A stretch of DNA of 64,000 bases from Rhizobium sp. N324 (GCF_001664485.1 NZ_CP013634.1:310001-374000); one strand, 5' to 3'. Counted from the stretch's first letter, positions 8,802 through 17,060 are shown. Translations and numbers: made by a program. The notes: generated from the sequence alone by a model not told the origin.

Positions 8802-9200
8802 TCAGTTGCCTGCCGGAATACGGGCGATGACCTTTATCTCGAAATCGAAGCCGGCGAGCCAGTTGACGCCGAGCGCCGTCCAATTCGGATAGGGCGGCTT
8901 GCTGAAAACCTCTTGCTTGACGGCCATGATGGTTGCGAACTGGTTTTCAGGGTCGGTGTGGAAGCTGGTGACATCGACGATATCATCCAGCGTGCAGCCG
9001 GCTGCGCTGAGCGTCGCCTTCAGATTCTCAAAGGCCAGCCTTACCTGGCTTTCGAAATCGGGTTCGGGTGTTCCGTCCGAACGGCTTCCGACCTGTCCGG
9101 ACACAAACAGCAGATCGCCCGATCGGATGGCGGCGGAATAGCCGTGCTCTTCGTAGAGAGCGTGCCTGTCGGCAGGAAAGATTGCTTCGCGTTGGGTCAT
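8802..9200 (-). CDS. RidA/YjgF-family protein
   Basis: A 132-residue protein starting MTQREAIFPADRHALYEEHG. The RidA/YjgF/UK114 fold is shown by LLFVSGQVGSRSDG, the central QVRLAFENLKATLSAAGC and the C-terminal ALGVNWLAGFDFEIKVIARI. Canonical RidA uses an arginine in an IPxxR-like motif to hydrolyse reactive enamines; here the C-terminal motif is altered, so this is probably a diverged subfamily with an unknown substrate. The ATG at 9200 matches the family N-terminus; longer frames run through the regulatory region. It is transcribed divergently from a TetR gene and is its probable target. Confidence 0.85.
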   Translation of the reverse strand: MTQREAIFPADRHALYEEHGYSAAIRSGDLLFVSGQVGSRSDGTPEPDFESQVRLAFENLKATLSAAGCTLDDIVDVTSFHTDPENQFATIMAVKQEVFSKPPYPNWTALGVNWLAGFDFEIKVIARIPAGN

Positions 9201-9262
9201 TCTGATCTCTCTTTGTTGGTGACGGCGACCGATACCCTTCACACGTCCATGCGAGATTTGGT

Positions 9263-9326
9263 ATACGGTACGTATGTGTAATATCTGGCATGCGCGGCGT
9301 ATGTCAAATAAATATACGCCGCGTAT
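9263..9326. promoter_or_regulatory. Two palindromic operators in the ridA-like/tetR intergenic region
   Basis: Two related 13-bp palindromes lie between the divergent genes: ATACGGTACGTAT at 9263-9275 and ATACGCCGCGTAT at 9314-9326. The second is a perfect 6+1+6 palindrome; the first matches in 5 of 6 pairs. They share ATACG-N3-CGTAT. Further CGTATG half-sites lie between them. The position fits autoregulation by the adjacent TetR protein and control of the RidA gene (inference). Confidence 0.7.
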
Positions 9327-9345
9327 GTGAATTGGAGAGAGTTGA

Positions 9346-9939
9346 ATGGCGACGAGACGCAGCGAATCGATGCAGGAAAACCGCCTCAAGTTGATAGCCG
9401 CTGCGCGAAAAGCGTTTGCCGAGAAGGGTTACGCCGCAGCCTCGATGGACGAGCTGACGGCGGACGCCGGTCTCACACGGGGCGCGCTCTACCACAACTT
9501 CGGCGACAAGCGCGGGCTCCTGGCGGCGGTTGTCGAGCAGATCGACACGGAGATGGCGGCGCGCGCCAAAGAGATCGGGGCTCGGGCGGGCAGCGACTGG
9601 CAGGGCCTGCTCGCCGAGGGTGCGGCCTATATCGAGATGGCGCTCAATCCGGAAGTCCAGCGCATCGTTCTGCTCGATGGGCCTGCGGTATTGGGTGATC
9701 CCTCGCAATGGCCGAGCCAGGACAATTGCCTCCAGGTCACGAAAAGCGCCGTGCAGCGCCTGATCGCCCAAGGCATCCTCAAGCCGCTTGACGCCGAGGC
9801 GACGGCCCGGTTGCTGAGCGGCGCGGCGCTCAATGCGGCTCTCTGGATTGCCGCCAGCGAAAATCCGCAAAGCGTGCTGCCGAAGGCCGTCGAGGCTTTT
9901 CAGGCCTTGGCGGCAGGTCTGCTGGTGGAGCGGTCGTGA
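9346..9939 (+). CDS. TetR-family transcriptional regulator
   Basis: A 197-residue protein with an N-terminal TetR helix-turn-helix: AARKAFAEKGYAAASMDELT followed by ADAGLTRGALYHNFGDKRGL at about residues 20-60. The C-terminal ligand/dimerisation region ends with GAALNAALWIAASENPQ. It diverges from the RidA-like gene and is flanked by two 13-bp palindromes (9263-9275, 9314-9326); the nearer one ends 19 bases before the start codon, as expected for autorepression. The inducer is unknown. Confidence 0.92.
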   Translation: MATRRSESMQENRLKLIAAARKAFAEKGYAAASMDELTADAGLTRGALYHNFGDKRGLLAAVVEQIDTEMAARAKEIGARAGSDWQGLLAEGAAYIEMALNPEVQRIVLLDGPAVLGDPSQWPSQDNCLQVTKSAVQRLIAQGILKPLDAEATARLLSGAALNAALWIAASENPQSVLPKAVEAFQALAAGLLVERS

Positions 9940-10013
9940 TCGGCAAATGCATGTTGCCGGTGCGGCGGTTCCCGGATAACGACATGCAAGGCCGGCCGAC
10001 CGTTCGCTGCATG

Positions 10014-10694
10014 TCAGCGGTCAAGGCTGCCGGCGGCGGCGATGATCTCCGCCGCGGTCGGGAAGACGGAGAGGCTGTTCGGTTCGATGAGCCCCTCTAT
10101 TTGTGCCCAGCCGATGATGCCCTTCGCATTGACCAGGAAGTGTCCGACGAGTTGGGTCCCGTGGTTCGCAAAGATCGCATGATCGGCTTCGGCAAGTTCG
10201 AAGCCGTCCTTGGCGTTGAGTATCGTGTTGGCTTCCATCGGGTGCAGCGGCTCCGGCAGTTCGCCGGTGGGGTTGATGCGTACCGCCTGGAACTGTGCCA
10301 TCGTTGCGCTGTAGGGCCATTCGGGCTGCTCGCGGCTGCCTTCGGGCAGGAACTCGGCATGCGGCACGCCGTAGGCGCGATGCGTGCGGCAGTCGGGGTC
10401 GCATAGAAGCGTTATCGGCGTCGGCCGGTGGCGGAAATACAGGCGGGCACGTTCGACCGGCGTATTGATAACGGCCACGATCTCCACCCCGGCGGCGCGC
10501 AGCGTCGGCTCGACGCCGGCAAGCTGTTCCAGCTGACGCCGGCAGAACGGGCAGTGCAGCCCGCGAAAGAAGCCGATCAGGAACGGGCGGCCGCTCAAGT
10601 CGCCGAAAGAAACCGTTCCGTCGAAGTTGGCCGAGGCCAGTGCGAATCCGGGCGCCGCTTCTCCAGGCTGCAGCGGGCGTTTCTGGTCTCCCAT
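10014..10694 (-). CDS. Peroxiredoxin-like (AhpC/TSA) redox protein
   Basis: A 226-residue thioredoxin-fold protein. PGEAAPGFAL at the N-terminus and FFRGLHCPFCRRQLEQLAG at about residues 42-60 place a CPFC motif where AhpC/TSA proteins carry their peroxidatic cysteine or CxxC. The C-terminal half (NAKDGFELAEADHAIFANHG) is the extension seen in the longer AhpC/TSA group. Predicted role: thiol-dependent peroxide reduction or disulfide exchange in the cytoplasm; there is no signal peptide. The gene is convergent with tetR, and about 120 bp upstream separate it from the duplicated ABC segment. Confidence 0.8.
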   Translation of the reverse strand: MGDQKRPLQPGEAAPGFALASANFDGTVSFGDLSGRPFLIGFFRGLHCPFCRRQLEQLAGVEPTLRAAGVEIVAVINTPVERARLYFRHRPTPITLLCDPDCRTHRAYGVPHAEFLPEGSREQPEWPYSATMAQFQAVRINPTGELPEPLHPMEANTILNAKDGFELAEADHAIFANHGTQLVGHFLVNAKGIIGWAQIEGLIEPNSLSVFPTAAEIIAAAGSLDR

Positions 10695-10818
10695 GGAATA
10701 ATTCCTCTATCGTGTCGTCCGGACAGACGATCGAAATTGAACTATACCACGTGTCGCAGGAAGGCCCATGCTCGACGTTGTGGCCGCCGCATGGAGTTCG
10801 GCATGCCATTTGCGGCCG

Positions 10819-11736
10819 TTACTCCTTCACCGCCCCGGTCATCGAGGACACGTAATAATCCACGAAGAACGAGTAGAGGATGACCACCGGCAGCGAGCCG
10901 AACAGCGCGCCCGCCATCAGCGCCCCCCATTCGAAGACATCGCCGCGCACCAGTTCGGTCAGCACGCCGACGGGAATGGTTTTATTCTCCGATGACTGAA
11001 TGAAAGTAAGGGCATAGATGAATTCGTTCCAGGATAGCGTGAAGGCGAAGATGCCGGCTGAGATCAGCCCCGGCACGGCCAGCGGCAGGATGATCTTGGT
11101 CAAAATCTGCCACCGGTTGGCGCCATCCACCAGGGCGCTTTCTTCCAGTTCGAAGGGGATCGAGCGGAAGTAACCCATCAGCAGCCAGGTGCAGAAGGGA
11201 ATGAGGAAGGTCGGATAGGTGAAGATCAGCGCCAGCCGGGAATCGTAAATCCCGAGCTTGAAGACGATGAAGGCAAGCGGGATGAAGAGGATCGAAGGCG
11301 GCACGAGATAGGCGAGGAAGATCACCAGGCCGACGGAGCGTGAGCCGGTAAAGCGGACGCGCTCGATCGCATAGGCGCCGAGGACCGACGCCACCAGCGA
11401 GAGGAAGGTGGAGCAGACCGCGACCAGCATCGTGTTCCACAGCCAGCCCGGATAGGATGTCTCGAGGAACAGGTATTTGATGTGCGCAATCGTCGGTCCG
11501 ACCACCCAGAACGGGCTGTAATTTGTATAGTCGGTCAGCTGCTCGTTGGGTTTCACCGCGGTGATCGCCATCCAGTAAAACGGGAAGAGCAGCACGAAGA
11601 CGAAAACCGCCATCGGCAGATACAGCATCACGATCCGCCGCGGCAGGCGGTTCAGATAGCTCATGCCTTCGGCATTGTCGGTCACGACCTGATCTGCGGT
11701 GTTGGCCCGATCGGCTGTGTTTGAATGTGTCGACAT
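10819..11736 (-). CDS. Sugar ABC transporter permease (MalG/CUT1 type), duplicate copy
   Basis: A 305-residue CUT1 permease whose protein sequence is identical to that at 27746-28663. Six membrane segments can be placed, and the EAA loop ELEESALVDGANRWQILTKI lies near residues 205-225. The ATG at 11736 is chosen because AGGAG is 7 bases upstream; the ATG at 11742 is too close. Unlike the other copy it has no intact partner permease, binding protein or ATPase: upstream lie only fragments (11747-12196). It may be expressed from a chance promoter or be silent. See the repeat entries for the extent of the copy. Confidence 0.85.
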   Translation of the reverse strand: MSTHSNTADRANTADQVVTDNAEGMSYLNRLPRRIVMLYLPMAVFVFVLLFPFYWMAITAVKPNEQLTDYTNYSPFWVVGPTIAHIKYLFLETSYPGWLWNTMLVAVCSTFLSLVASVLGAYAIERVRFTGSRSVGLVIFLAYLVPPSILFIPLAFIVFKLGIYDSRLALIFTYPTFLIPFCTWLLMGYFRSIPFELEESALVDGANRWQILTKIILPLAVPGLISAGIFAFTLSWNEFIYALTFIQSSENKTIPVGVLTELVRGDVFEWGALMAGALFGSLPVVILYSFFVDYYVSSMTGAVKE

Positions 11737-11746
11737 CGTCATTCTC

Positions 11747-11997
11747 CTAATCCTGGCCGCCCTGCTGCCATTTGCGCCGCTGCAGGCCGAAGAAGCTGAA
11801 CATGATCGCGCCGAGCAGGAAGGGCACCATGGCGACGGCGATCGCCGCACCCTCGCCGAGCTGGCCGCCGGGAATGCCGCGCTGGAACGACAGCGTCGCC
11901 ATCAGATGCGTGGCGTTGACGGGGCCGCCCTTGGTCAGCACGTAGATCAGCTGGAAATCGGTGAAGGTGAAAAGCACTGGTAAGGTCATCACGACGG
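11747..11997 (-). pseudogene. C-terminal fragment of MalF-type sugar permease
   Basis: This stretch matches the last third of the permease gene at 28674-29606 (protein FTFTDFQLIYVLTKGGPVNA through FFGLQRRKWQQGGQD). The rest of the gene is missing: at 11997/11998 the sequence jumps to the binding-protein gene, with 891 bp of the intact copy (28925-29815) absent. A few substitutions occur next to the junction. The fragment lacks the N-terminal membrane segments and EAA loop and cannot work as a permease. Confidence 0.9.
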
Positions 11998-12196
11998 GGC
12001 GGCGGCATACATGTCGACCAGAACGTAGTCGGCCATGGTTGCCGCCGAGGCGTAGCCGAGCGGGCCGGCATAGCCGTTCGGGCGCAGTTTTTCCGAGGCG
12101 CGCGCATAGGGCGCGTGGACCGGATCGGCGGTCCAGACCGGGTTCTTGGCGAAGGCCTTGAGCGGCTGGCAGCAATAGGCGCTGCATAGCTCGACT
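11998..12196 (-). pseudogene. C-terminal fragment of sugar-binding protein gene
   Basis: The minus-strand frame reads AYCCQPLKAFAKNPVWTADP through ATMADYVLVDMYAA, matching the C-terminal region of the binding protein encoded at 29741-31045. Upstream of AYCC the fragment carries VELC, which in the intact protein lies about 37 residues earlier (SVELCQTS), so a second internal deletion of roughly 110 bp has occurred. Homology ends near 12196. The true C-terminus is also missing because of the 11997/11998 junction. Confidence 0.85.
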
Positions 12197-12492
12197 GCCC
12201 GTCGCTCCAGGCAGAAAAAATTACGTATAAATATCAATGGCATAATTTTCGCTTCCAGTCACGGATGGCAGCGGCGCGAATCCGCTTGACTATTAGAGAG
12301 AAATGACTAACTCTTGTAATCGATTTCAATGACGTCAGACAAGGATAGATATGAAGTCATTAGTGTATATTCGGCGTATTACAGTGATATATCGGAGGTT
12401 AAACAAAGTATAGCTAGGTCTTAATGCGCCGTCATGCATGTAGTTTGTTGAGCTATAGGCGATCTTTCTAAAGAAAGAAGAGGAAATTTGAG
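12197..12492. other. AT-rich regulatory gap before the LacI-controlled operon
   Basis: This 296-base stretch is more AT-rich than its surroundings and holds no gene. It contains a TTGACT element at 12286-12291, a LacI-type operator at 12315-12328, and a 16-base inverted repeat (7-base arms TCTTTCT/AGAAAGA, 12463-12478) just before the ribosome-binding site of the next gene. The transcription start is therefore probably between about 12310 and 12460. Confidence 0.55.
12315..12328. promoter_or_regulatory. LacI-family operator (site 1)
   Basis: TGTAATCGATTTCA is a near-perfect 14-bp palindrome centred on CG, the hallmark of LacI/GalR operators (6 of 7 base pairs match). It is the exact reverse complement of the site at 17095-17108. 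It lies 165 bases before the RidA-like start codon, downstream of a TTGACT element, where a repressor would block transcription. The LacI gene at 18841 is the obvious candidate regulator. Confidence 0.75.
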
Positions 12493-12861
12493 TTGGCAGG
12501 TAATGACATCGTTCGGCATCCCATTGAAAACGGAAAATCACGCCTCACTATCTACAAGCTTCCGGGTGGCGGCGGCTTTGTTTGGTGCGTCGCCGGCCCG
12601 CCGGACACGTCCAAGGATCTGCCTGGCCAGACGCACGACATCTTGGCAGAGGTCGACAAGCGGCTGGTTGAAGGCGGGACCGACCGTTCAAGAATTGTGA
12701 AAGCTGAAGTGGTTGTCACCAACCATGATCGCAAACCCGAATTCGATGCCATCTGGCGCGAATGGATGCCCGAAGGTTGCGGTCCGGTTCGCTCGTTCGT
12801 TCAGTCGATCATGCCCGATGGCGACCAGGTTGAGGTCATCATCACCGCGGTCCTCCCTTGA
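12493..12861 (+). CDS. RidA-like protein, first gene of LacI-controlled operon
   Basis: A 122-residue protein beginning MAGNDIVRHPIENGKSRLTI from a TTG start. AGAGGAAA lies about 8 bases before this TTG and no ATG is better placed. The pattern HDILAEVDKRLVEGGTDRSR, then IVKAEVVVTNHDRKPEFDAI, and the closing PDGDQVEVIITAVLP follow the RidA/YjgF fold, but the usual catalytic arginine motif is replaced by GCGPVRSFVQ, which keeps an arginine after PV. RidA proteins remove reactive enamine/imine intermediates or act on related amines. It overlaps the amidohydrolase gene by 4 bp, so the two products probably act on the same compound. Confidence 0.8.
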   Translation: MAGNDIVRHPIENGKSRLTIYKLPGGGGFVWCVAGPPDTSKDLPGQTHDILAEVDKRLVEGGTDRSRIVKAEVVVTNHDRKPEFDAIWREWMPEGCGPVRSFVQSIMPDGDQVEVIITAVLP

Positions 12862-14153
12862 AGTTGAAATCCAACCAGTTACTCGAGCGGTGGTCGCGCA
12901 TGCATGATAGTTCCGATAACTCGCTGGCTTGCGGAAGCAGAATCGAAAGCAGACTGCAGTTGCTAGAGCAATTTTCGGCAGAGAAGGGAGCGTTAGCACG
13001 CTTCCCTCTTTCTCCTGAACTCGCCGCAGCGAATGCATTAGTGCGGGACTGGATGCAGGACGCAGGGATGACTGTCTGGCAGGATGCCGGCGCCAATATC
13101 ATTGGCCGCTATGAAGGTCATCGAGGCAGTCTCCCCGCACTGGTCTTGGGATCGCATCTCGATACTGTTCGGGACGCTGGCCGTTATGACGGTATGCTCG
13201 GGGTCGTCGCGGCTATTGAATGCGTCGATCAACTGAACCGCCGGGGTGCTCGTTTTCCGTTCGCGATCGAGGTCATTGGATTTTGCGATGAAGAGGGCGT
13301 CAGATTCGGGACGAGCATCGTCGGCAGTCGGGTGGTCGCCGGCAGTTTCGACGCTGCCGAACTGCTTCGCGCAGATGAAAACGGCGTCTTGGCATTACAG
13401 GCGCTTACCGCCTCCGGTCTCGACGCGGATCGCATGCAGACCGCTGTGAGGCGTCCTGACGAAATCCTGGCGTATGTCGAATTGCATATCGAGCAAGGCC
13501 CGGTCCTGGAACGGCTCGGTCATGGTCTCGGATGCGTCTCAGGAATAGTCGGCGCCAGCAAGTTGGAGATCGTCCTGCGCGGCGAAGCAGGACATGCAGG
13601 TACAGTTCCAATGCAAGGGCGTCGAGACGCGCTGGTCGCTGCATCGGAATGCATCTTGGGTATTGAGACGATCGCTGCAAAAACCGGGGCAGTGGCAACG
13701 GTTGGGTATGTCGACGTCGAGCCGGGCTCCAGCAACGTCATTCCTGGAAAAACGTCCTTCGCCGTAGATATCCGGTCGCTCGATGACGAAGTGCGCCGGA
13801 ACACCGTCGTACTGATCCGCGAATGCGTTGCGGAAATCTGCGCGCATCGGAAGGTCCAACCAAAATTCACCCTCGCGCAGCGTCAGACCACTCCATGCTC
13901 GGAGTGGCTGCAAAATCAGATCGTTGAAGCAATTGACCGAGTTCAGGGAGCTTGCCCGGTTTTGCCAAGCGGAGCGGGGCACGACGGTATTTGGATGAGC
14001 AAAGTCTCCGATATCGGCATGATCTTCGTTCGATGCGCTGGCGGTATCAGCCACAACCCTGCCGAGTCAGTCTCTGTCGAAGATCTCGAGGGGTGCGCCC
14101 AAGCGCTCCTTCAATTCATAGCCAATTTCGAGCCGCCTGGGAAAGCGGCATAG
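12858..14153 (+). CDS. M20-family amidohydrolase (allantoate / N-carbamoyl-amino-acid type)
   Basis: A 431-residue metal-dependent hydrolase of the allantoate amidohydrolase/N-carbamoyl-L-amino-acid hydrolase group. Visible ligands and catalytic residues are H100 and D102 (GSHLDTV), D111 (YDGMLG), E145-E146 (CDEEGVRF), H210 (VELHIEQGP), H246 in the dimerisation motif GHAGT and a C-terminal histidine in GISHNPAE. The family opens C-N bonds of ureido or amide substrates in the cytoplasm. Translation probably starts at TTG 12858, which overlaps the RidA stop; ATG 12900 is an alternative that loses only 14 poorly conserved residues. No other purine-breakdown genes are nearby, so allantoate itself is not favoured. 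Confidence 0.88.
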   Translation: MKLKSNQLLERWSRMHDSSDNSLACGSRIESRLQLLEQFSAEKGALARFPLSPELAAANALVRDWMQDAGMTVWQDAGANIIGRYEGHRGSLPALVLGSHLDTVRDAGRYDGMLGVVAAIECVDQLNRRGARFPFAIEVIGFCDEEGVRFGTSIVGSRVVAGSFDAAELLRADENGVLALQALTASGLDADRMQTAVRRPDEILAYVELHIEQGPVLERLGHGLGCVSGIVGASKLEIVLRGEAGHAGTVPMQGRRDALVAASECILGIETIAAKTGAVATVGYVDVEPGSSNVIPGKTSFAVDIRSLDDEVRRNTVVLIRECVAEICAHRKVQPKFTLAQRQTTPCSEWLQNQIVEAIDRVQGACPVLPSGAGHDGIWMSKVSDIGMIFVRCAGGISHNPAESVSVEDLEGCAQALLQFIANFEPPGKAA

Positions 14154-14202
14154 CGAAACGAATGTTCGGTCATGGGGACCAACAAAACAAAAGGGGAATA
14201 AA

Positions 14203-14994
14203 ATGAACGTCAAAAGAATTCTTACCGGCATTGCGATGACGACTGCCGTTGCTCTCTCGGCCTTGGCCGCCAAGGCTGATGTCCTCGATGACATCAAGAA
14301 GGAGGGCGTGATACAGATCGGCGTCCCGCAAGATGTACCGCCCTTCGGCATGGTAGGCCCGGACGGCACGCGTGTGGGTTACGATGTCGAAATGGCCGAA
14401 TTGATCGGCAAGAGGCTCGGAGTAACCGTGGAACTTGTTCCGGTTGCGGGCTCGAACCGGGTTCCCTTCATCGAGTCGGGCAGGGTCGCGCTCGTCATCT
14501 CGAGCCTGGGCAAGAACCCGGAGCGTGAAAAGGTGATCGACTTCACCGACGCCTATGCGCCTTTCTTCAATGGGGTTTTTGGTCCACCGGACCTTAAAGT
14601 GACGAAGGCCGAGGAACTTTCCCAAATCAAAGTCGGCGTTACCAAAGGCACGATCGAGGACCTTGAACTATCGAAGATCGCCCCTGCAGACGCTGACATT
14701 CGCCGCTACGACGGCAGCGCCGCTGCCTATAGCGCATATTTTGCTGGGCAGGTGCAAGCTATAGCCACGGGCAACGTCGTTGCCGCGTCTCTCATGGAGA
14801 CGGACCAAAGGAAGAAGATGGAGGTTAAGTTCGTAATCAACAAGTCGCCTTGCTTTATCGGCCTAAAAAAAGGCGAACCGGCGCTGCTCGAGGCCGTCAA
14901 CAAGATCATCAAGTCGGCCAAAGCTGACGGAAGCCTTAACGCGATCTCGCAAAAGTGGATGCACGCGGATTTGCCGCAAGATCTTCGCAACTGA
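14203..14994 (+). CDS. Amino-acid-type ABC transporter binding protein
   Basis: A 263-residue family 3 extracytoplasmic binding protein (SBP_bac_3). Residues 1-25 form a signal peptide (KRILTGIAMTTAVALSALAA). The mature part shows VIQIGVPQDVPPFGMVGPDG, GYDVEMAELIGKRLGV and the domain-closing GSAAAYSAYFAGQVQAIATG, all typical of polar-amino-acid importers. AAAAGGGG precedes the ATG. It is the periplasmic receptor of the importer encoded by the next three genes, and a strong stem-loop follows its stop codon. Its neighbours (amidohydrolase, glucosidase) suggest the ligand is not a simple amino acid (inference). Confidence 0.92.
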   Translation: MNVKRILTGIAMTTAVALSALAAKADVLDDIKKEGVIQIGVPQDVPPFGMVGPDGTRVGYDVEMAELIGKRLGVTVELVPVAGSNRVPFIESGRVALVISSLGKNPEREKVIDFTDAYAPFFNGVFGPPDLKVTKAEELSQIKVGVTKGTIEDLELSKIAPADADIRRYDGSAAAYSAYFAGQVQAIATGNVVAASLMETDQRKKMEVKFVINKSPCFIGLKKGEPALLEAVNKIIKSAKADGSLNAISQKWMHADLPQDLRN

Positions 14995-14999
14995 GCAAC

Positions 15000-15025
15000 T
15001 GGCCAATAGCTTTCGCTATTGGCCA
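15000..15025 (+). promoter_or_regulatory. Stem-loop between binding-protein and permease genes
   Basis: TGGCCAATAGC and its exact complement form an 11-bp stem with loop TTTC, beginning 5 bases after the binding-protein stop and ending 13 bases before the permease start. There is no T-run, so it is not a classical terminator. Hairpins in this position commonly protect the upstream mRNA and let the binding protein be made in excess over the membrane subunits. Confidence 0.75.
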
Positions 15026-15038
15026 AGCGAGGAACAAG

Positions 15039-15701
15039 ATGTTTAGTTTCAGCTGGATAGGCGAATACGCCGGTTTGCTCGCCAAATGCATCTTCGTCAC
15101 GCTGGAGCTGGCGGTCGTCAGTTCAGCGTTTGGGATGCTTTTGGGTATCCTTCTAGCGTGGGTTCTTACGTGGGGACCGAGAGTCTTTCGGCCTGCCGTA
15201 AAACTCTACATAGAATCTATCCGCAACACACCGTTCATGATCCAACTCTTCTTCCTATACTTCGGGCTGCCGCAGCTTGGAGTGGAGATGGAGGCACCAA
15301 CGGCTGCCTACCTGGCAATGATCCTCTATGTTGCGGCCTATTGCACCGAGATCATTCGCGCTGGATTGAATGCGACGCCGAGGGGCCAGGTCGAGGCTGG
15401 CGTAAGCCTTGGCATGTCGAAGAACGAAACCTTCTTCTATATCCTGCTTGTGCCAGCACTTCAGCGCGTTTGGCCGGCGCTGTCCTCGCAAATCGTCATT
15501 TCGATGCTGGGATCGGCCGTAGTGTCGCTCATTTCCGTACAGGATCTCAGTTACGCGACGTCCTTTATTGAAACCAGGAATTTCCGCTCGTTCGAAACAT
15601 ATCTCTTTTCAACGCTCGCATATCTGCTCCTCGCGGTGGCGCTTCGAAGATTGCTTGCACTCGTACCCGTGTTCTTCTTTTCGAAGGGAAGTACGCCATG
15701 A
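15039..15701 (+). CDS. Amino-acid-type ABC transporter permease (HisM/HisQ family)
   Basis: A 220-residue inner-membrane subunit. It has an N-terminal membrane segment (LLAKCIFVTLELAVVSSAFG), the family motif YIESIRNTPFMIQLFFLYFG, an EAA loop around ATPRGQVEAGVSLGMSKNET and further hydrophobic segments. The ATG at 15039 follows GCGAGGAACAAG; the frame is open upstream into the binding-protein gene but that part is not homologous. It overlaps the next permease by 4 bp. Confidence 0.9.
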   Translation: MFSFSWIGEYAGLLAKCIFVTLELAVVSSAFGMLLGILLAWVLTWGPRVFRPAVKLYIESIRNTPFMIQLFFLYFGLPQLGVEMEAPTAAYLAMILYVAAYCTEIIRAGLNATPRGQVEAGVSLGMSKNETFFYILLVPALQRVWPALSSQIVISMLGSAVVSLISVQDLSYATSFIETRNFRSFETYLFSTLAYLLLAVALRRLLALVPVFFFSKGSTP

Positions 15702-16357
15702 TCGAATATACCAACTGGGAGATATTTCGTAACCTTCTTTTGGGAACGCGGTGGACTGCATTACTATTTCTTGTGTGTCTGTTCGGAGGCGGAATCCTGG
15801 GAGTGGTTCTTCTTTTCGCAAGAATCTCCGAAAACAGATTTTATAGGAAGCTGGCATGGGGCTATATCGAATTCTTCCAAGGCACGCCTCTCCTGATGCA
15901 GTTGTTCCTGTTCTTCTTCGGACTCGCCTTGGTGGGACTAAAGCTCCCCGCTTGGGCCGCGGCCAGTATCGCGCTTATTTGTTGGGGTGCCGCTTTCCTT
16001 GCGGAGATTTGGCGGGGCTGCGTTGAATCAATTGCGAAGGGACAGTGGGAAGCGTCTGCAAGCCTTGGCATGGGACGCCTACAGCAGATGCGCTATGTCA
16101 TCGTCCCTCAGGCCACAAGAGTTGCGATCGCTCCTACGGTCGGCTTTCTCGTGCAAATCATCAAGGCAACGGCGTTAACCTCAATCATAGGGTTTGTGGA
16201 GTTGGCCCAAGCAGGAAACGTCATCGTCAATTCCACCTTCATGCCTTTCACCGTCTACGGCTACGTCGCCCTGATCTATTTCGCGCTTTGCTGGCCATTG
16301 TCGGCGGCGAGCAAGCTGATTGAGGAGAAGCTCAATGCCAATAATCGCAGTGCGTGA
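15698..16357 (+). CDS. Amino-acid-type ABC transporter permease, second subunit
   Basis: A 219-residue partner permease with YIEFFQGTPLLMQLFLFFFG and the EAA loop VESIAKGQWEASASLGMGRL near residues 110-130; LVQIIKATALTSIIGFVELA is characteristic of the C-terminal half. It overlaps the previous permease (ATGA) and extends 23 bases past the ATPase start, so translation is tightly coupled. The two permeases form the heterodimeric channel. Confidence 0.9.
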   Translation: MIEYTNWEIFRNLLLGTRWTALLFLVCLFGGGILGVVLLFARISENRFYRKLAWGYIEFFQGTPLLMQLFLFFFGLALVGLKLPAWAAASIALICWGAAFLAEIWRGCVESIAKGQWEASASLGMGRLQQMRYVIVPQATRVAIAPTVGFLVQIIKATALTSIIGFVELAQAGNVIVNSTFMPFTVYGYVALIYFALCWPLSAASKLIEEKLNANNRSA

Positions 16358-17060
16358 ACTGAGAAAAAGCTATGGCCATCTCGAGGTCCTTAAGGGGATC
16401 AACCTCGATATTGAGGCGGGCGAGGTTGTGGCCATTATCGGCAAGAGTGGTTCAGGAAAGAGTACGTTCCTCCGGTGTATCAACGGCCTTGAGACAATCT
16501 CCGACGGAACAGTGGAAGTTGCCGGCGAATACCTGGACTACAATGAAGCGCAGTTGCGAAAACTGAGGCTGAAGGTGGGCATGATCTTCCAGCAGTTCAA
16601 TCTCTTCCCCCATTTGTCGGCAGGGCGAAACGTCATGCTGGCGCAGAAGGTAGTTCGTGGCACACGTGCCTCGGAAGCCGAAGCCATTGCTCGCCAAATG
16701 CTTGCGAAGGTAGGACTTGCGGAAAAATTCGAAGCCATGCCTGGTGAACTGTCCGGCGGCCAGCAGCAGCGCGTCGCCATAGCTCGAGCGCTTGCCATGC
16801 ATCCCGTGGCCTTGCTCTGTGACGAGATCACATCGGCGCTTGATCCGGAACTTGTTTCGGAGGTTCTGGCCGTTGTTAAGGGCCTCGCGAAAACGGGTAT
16901 GACTTTAGCGATGGTCACCCATGAAATGAGATTCGCTCGCGAGGTCTGCAATCGCGTAGCCTTCATGCACCAAGGCAAGGTGCATGAAATAGGCCCGCCG
17001 GAAGAAATCTTTGTAAACCCGCAGACCCCGGAACTCAGGCAGTTCCTCGGGGCGGCGTGA
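16335..17060 (+). CDS. Amino-acid-type ABC transporter ATPase (GlnQ family)
   Basis: A 241-residue ATPase with Walker A GKSGSGKS, Q-loop FQQFNLFPHLSA, signature LSGGQQQR, Walker B ALLCDEITSALDPE and switch MVTHEMRFAREV. The length and the LFPHLSAGRNV stretch are typical of PAO-type (polar amino acid and opine) ATPases. The ATG at 16335 has GAGGAG 7 bases upstream. It ends the first transcription unit of the module; a second operator lies 35 bases downstream. Confidence 0.93.
   Translation: MPIIAVRELRKSYGHLEVLKGINLDIEAGEVVAIIGKSGSGKSTFLRCINGLETISDGTVEVAGEYLDYNEAQLRKLRLKVGMIFQQFNLFPHLSAGRNVMLAQKVVRGTRASEAEAIARQMLAKVGLAEKFEAMPGELSGGQQQRVAIARALAMHPVALLCDEITSALDPELVSEVLAVVKGLAKTGMTLAMVTHEMRFAREVCNRVAFMHQGKVHEIGPPEEIFVNPQTPELRQFLGAA

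Larger units (their letters stand above)
10819..12184. repeat. Direct repeat of the 27746-30002 segment with internal deletion
   Basis: 10819-11997 aligns without gaps to 27746-28924 (1179 bp), and 11998-12184 aligns to 29816-30002. By eye about ten mismatches were found, nearly all in the first 30 and last 115 bases of the long block; the middle looks identical. Both copies have the same orientation, so recombination between them would delete or duplicate the 17 kb in between. Confidence 0.9.

Noticed and set aside
12858..14153. Allantoin/purine catabolism cluster
   Set aside because: Only the amidohydrolase fits; no allantoinase, urate or ureidoglycolate genes are nearby and the regulator is LacI-type.
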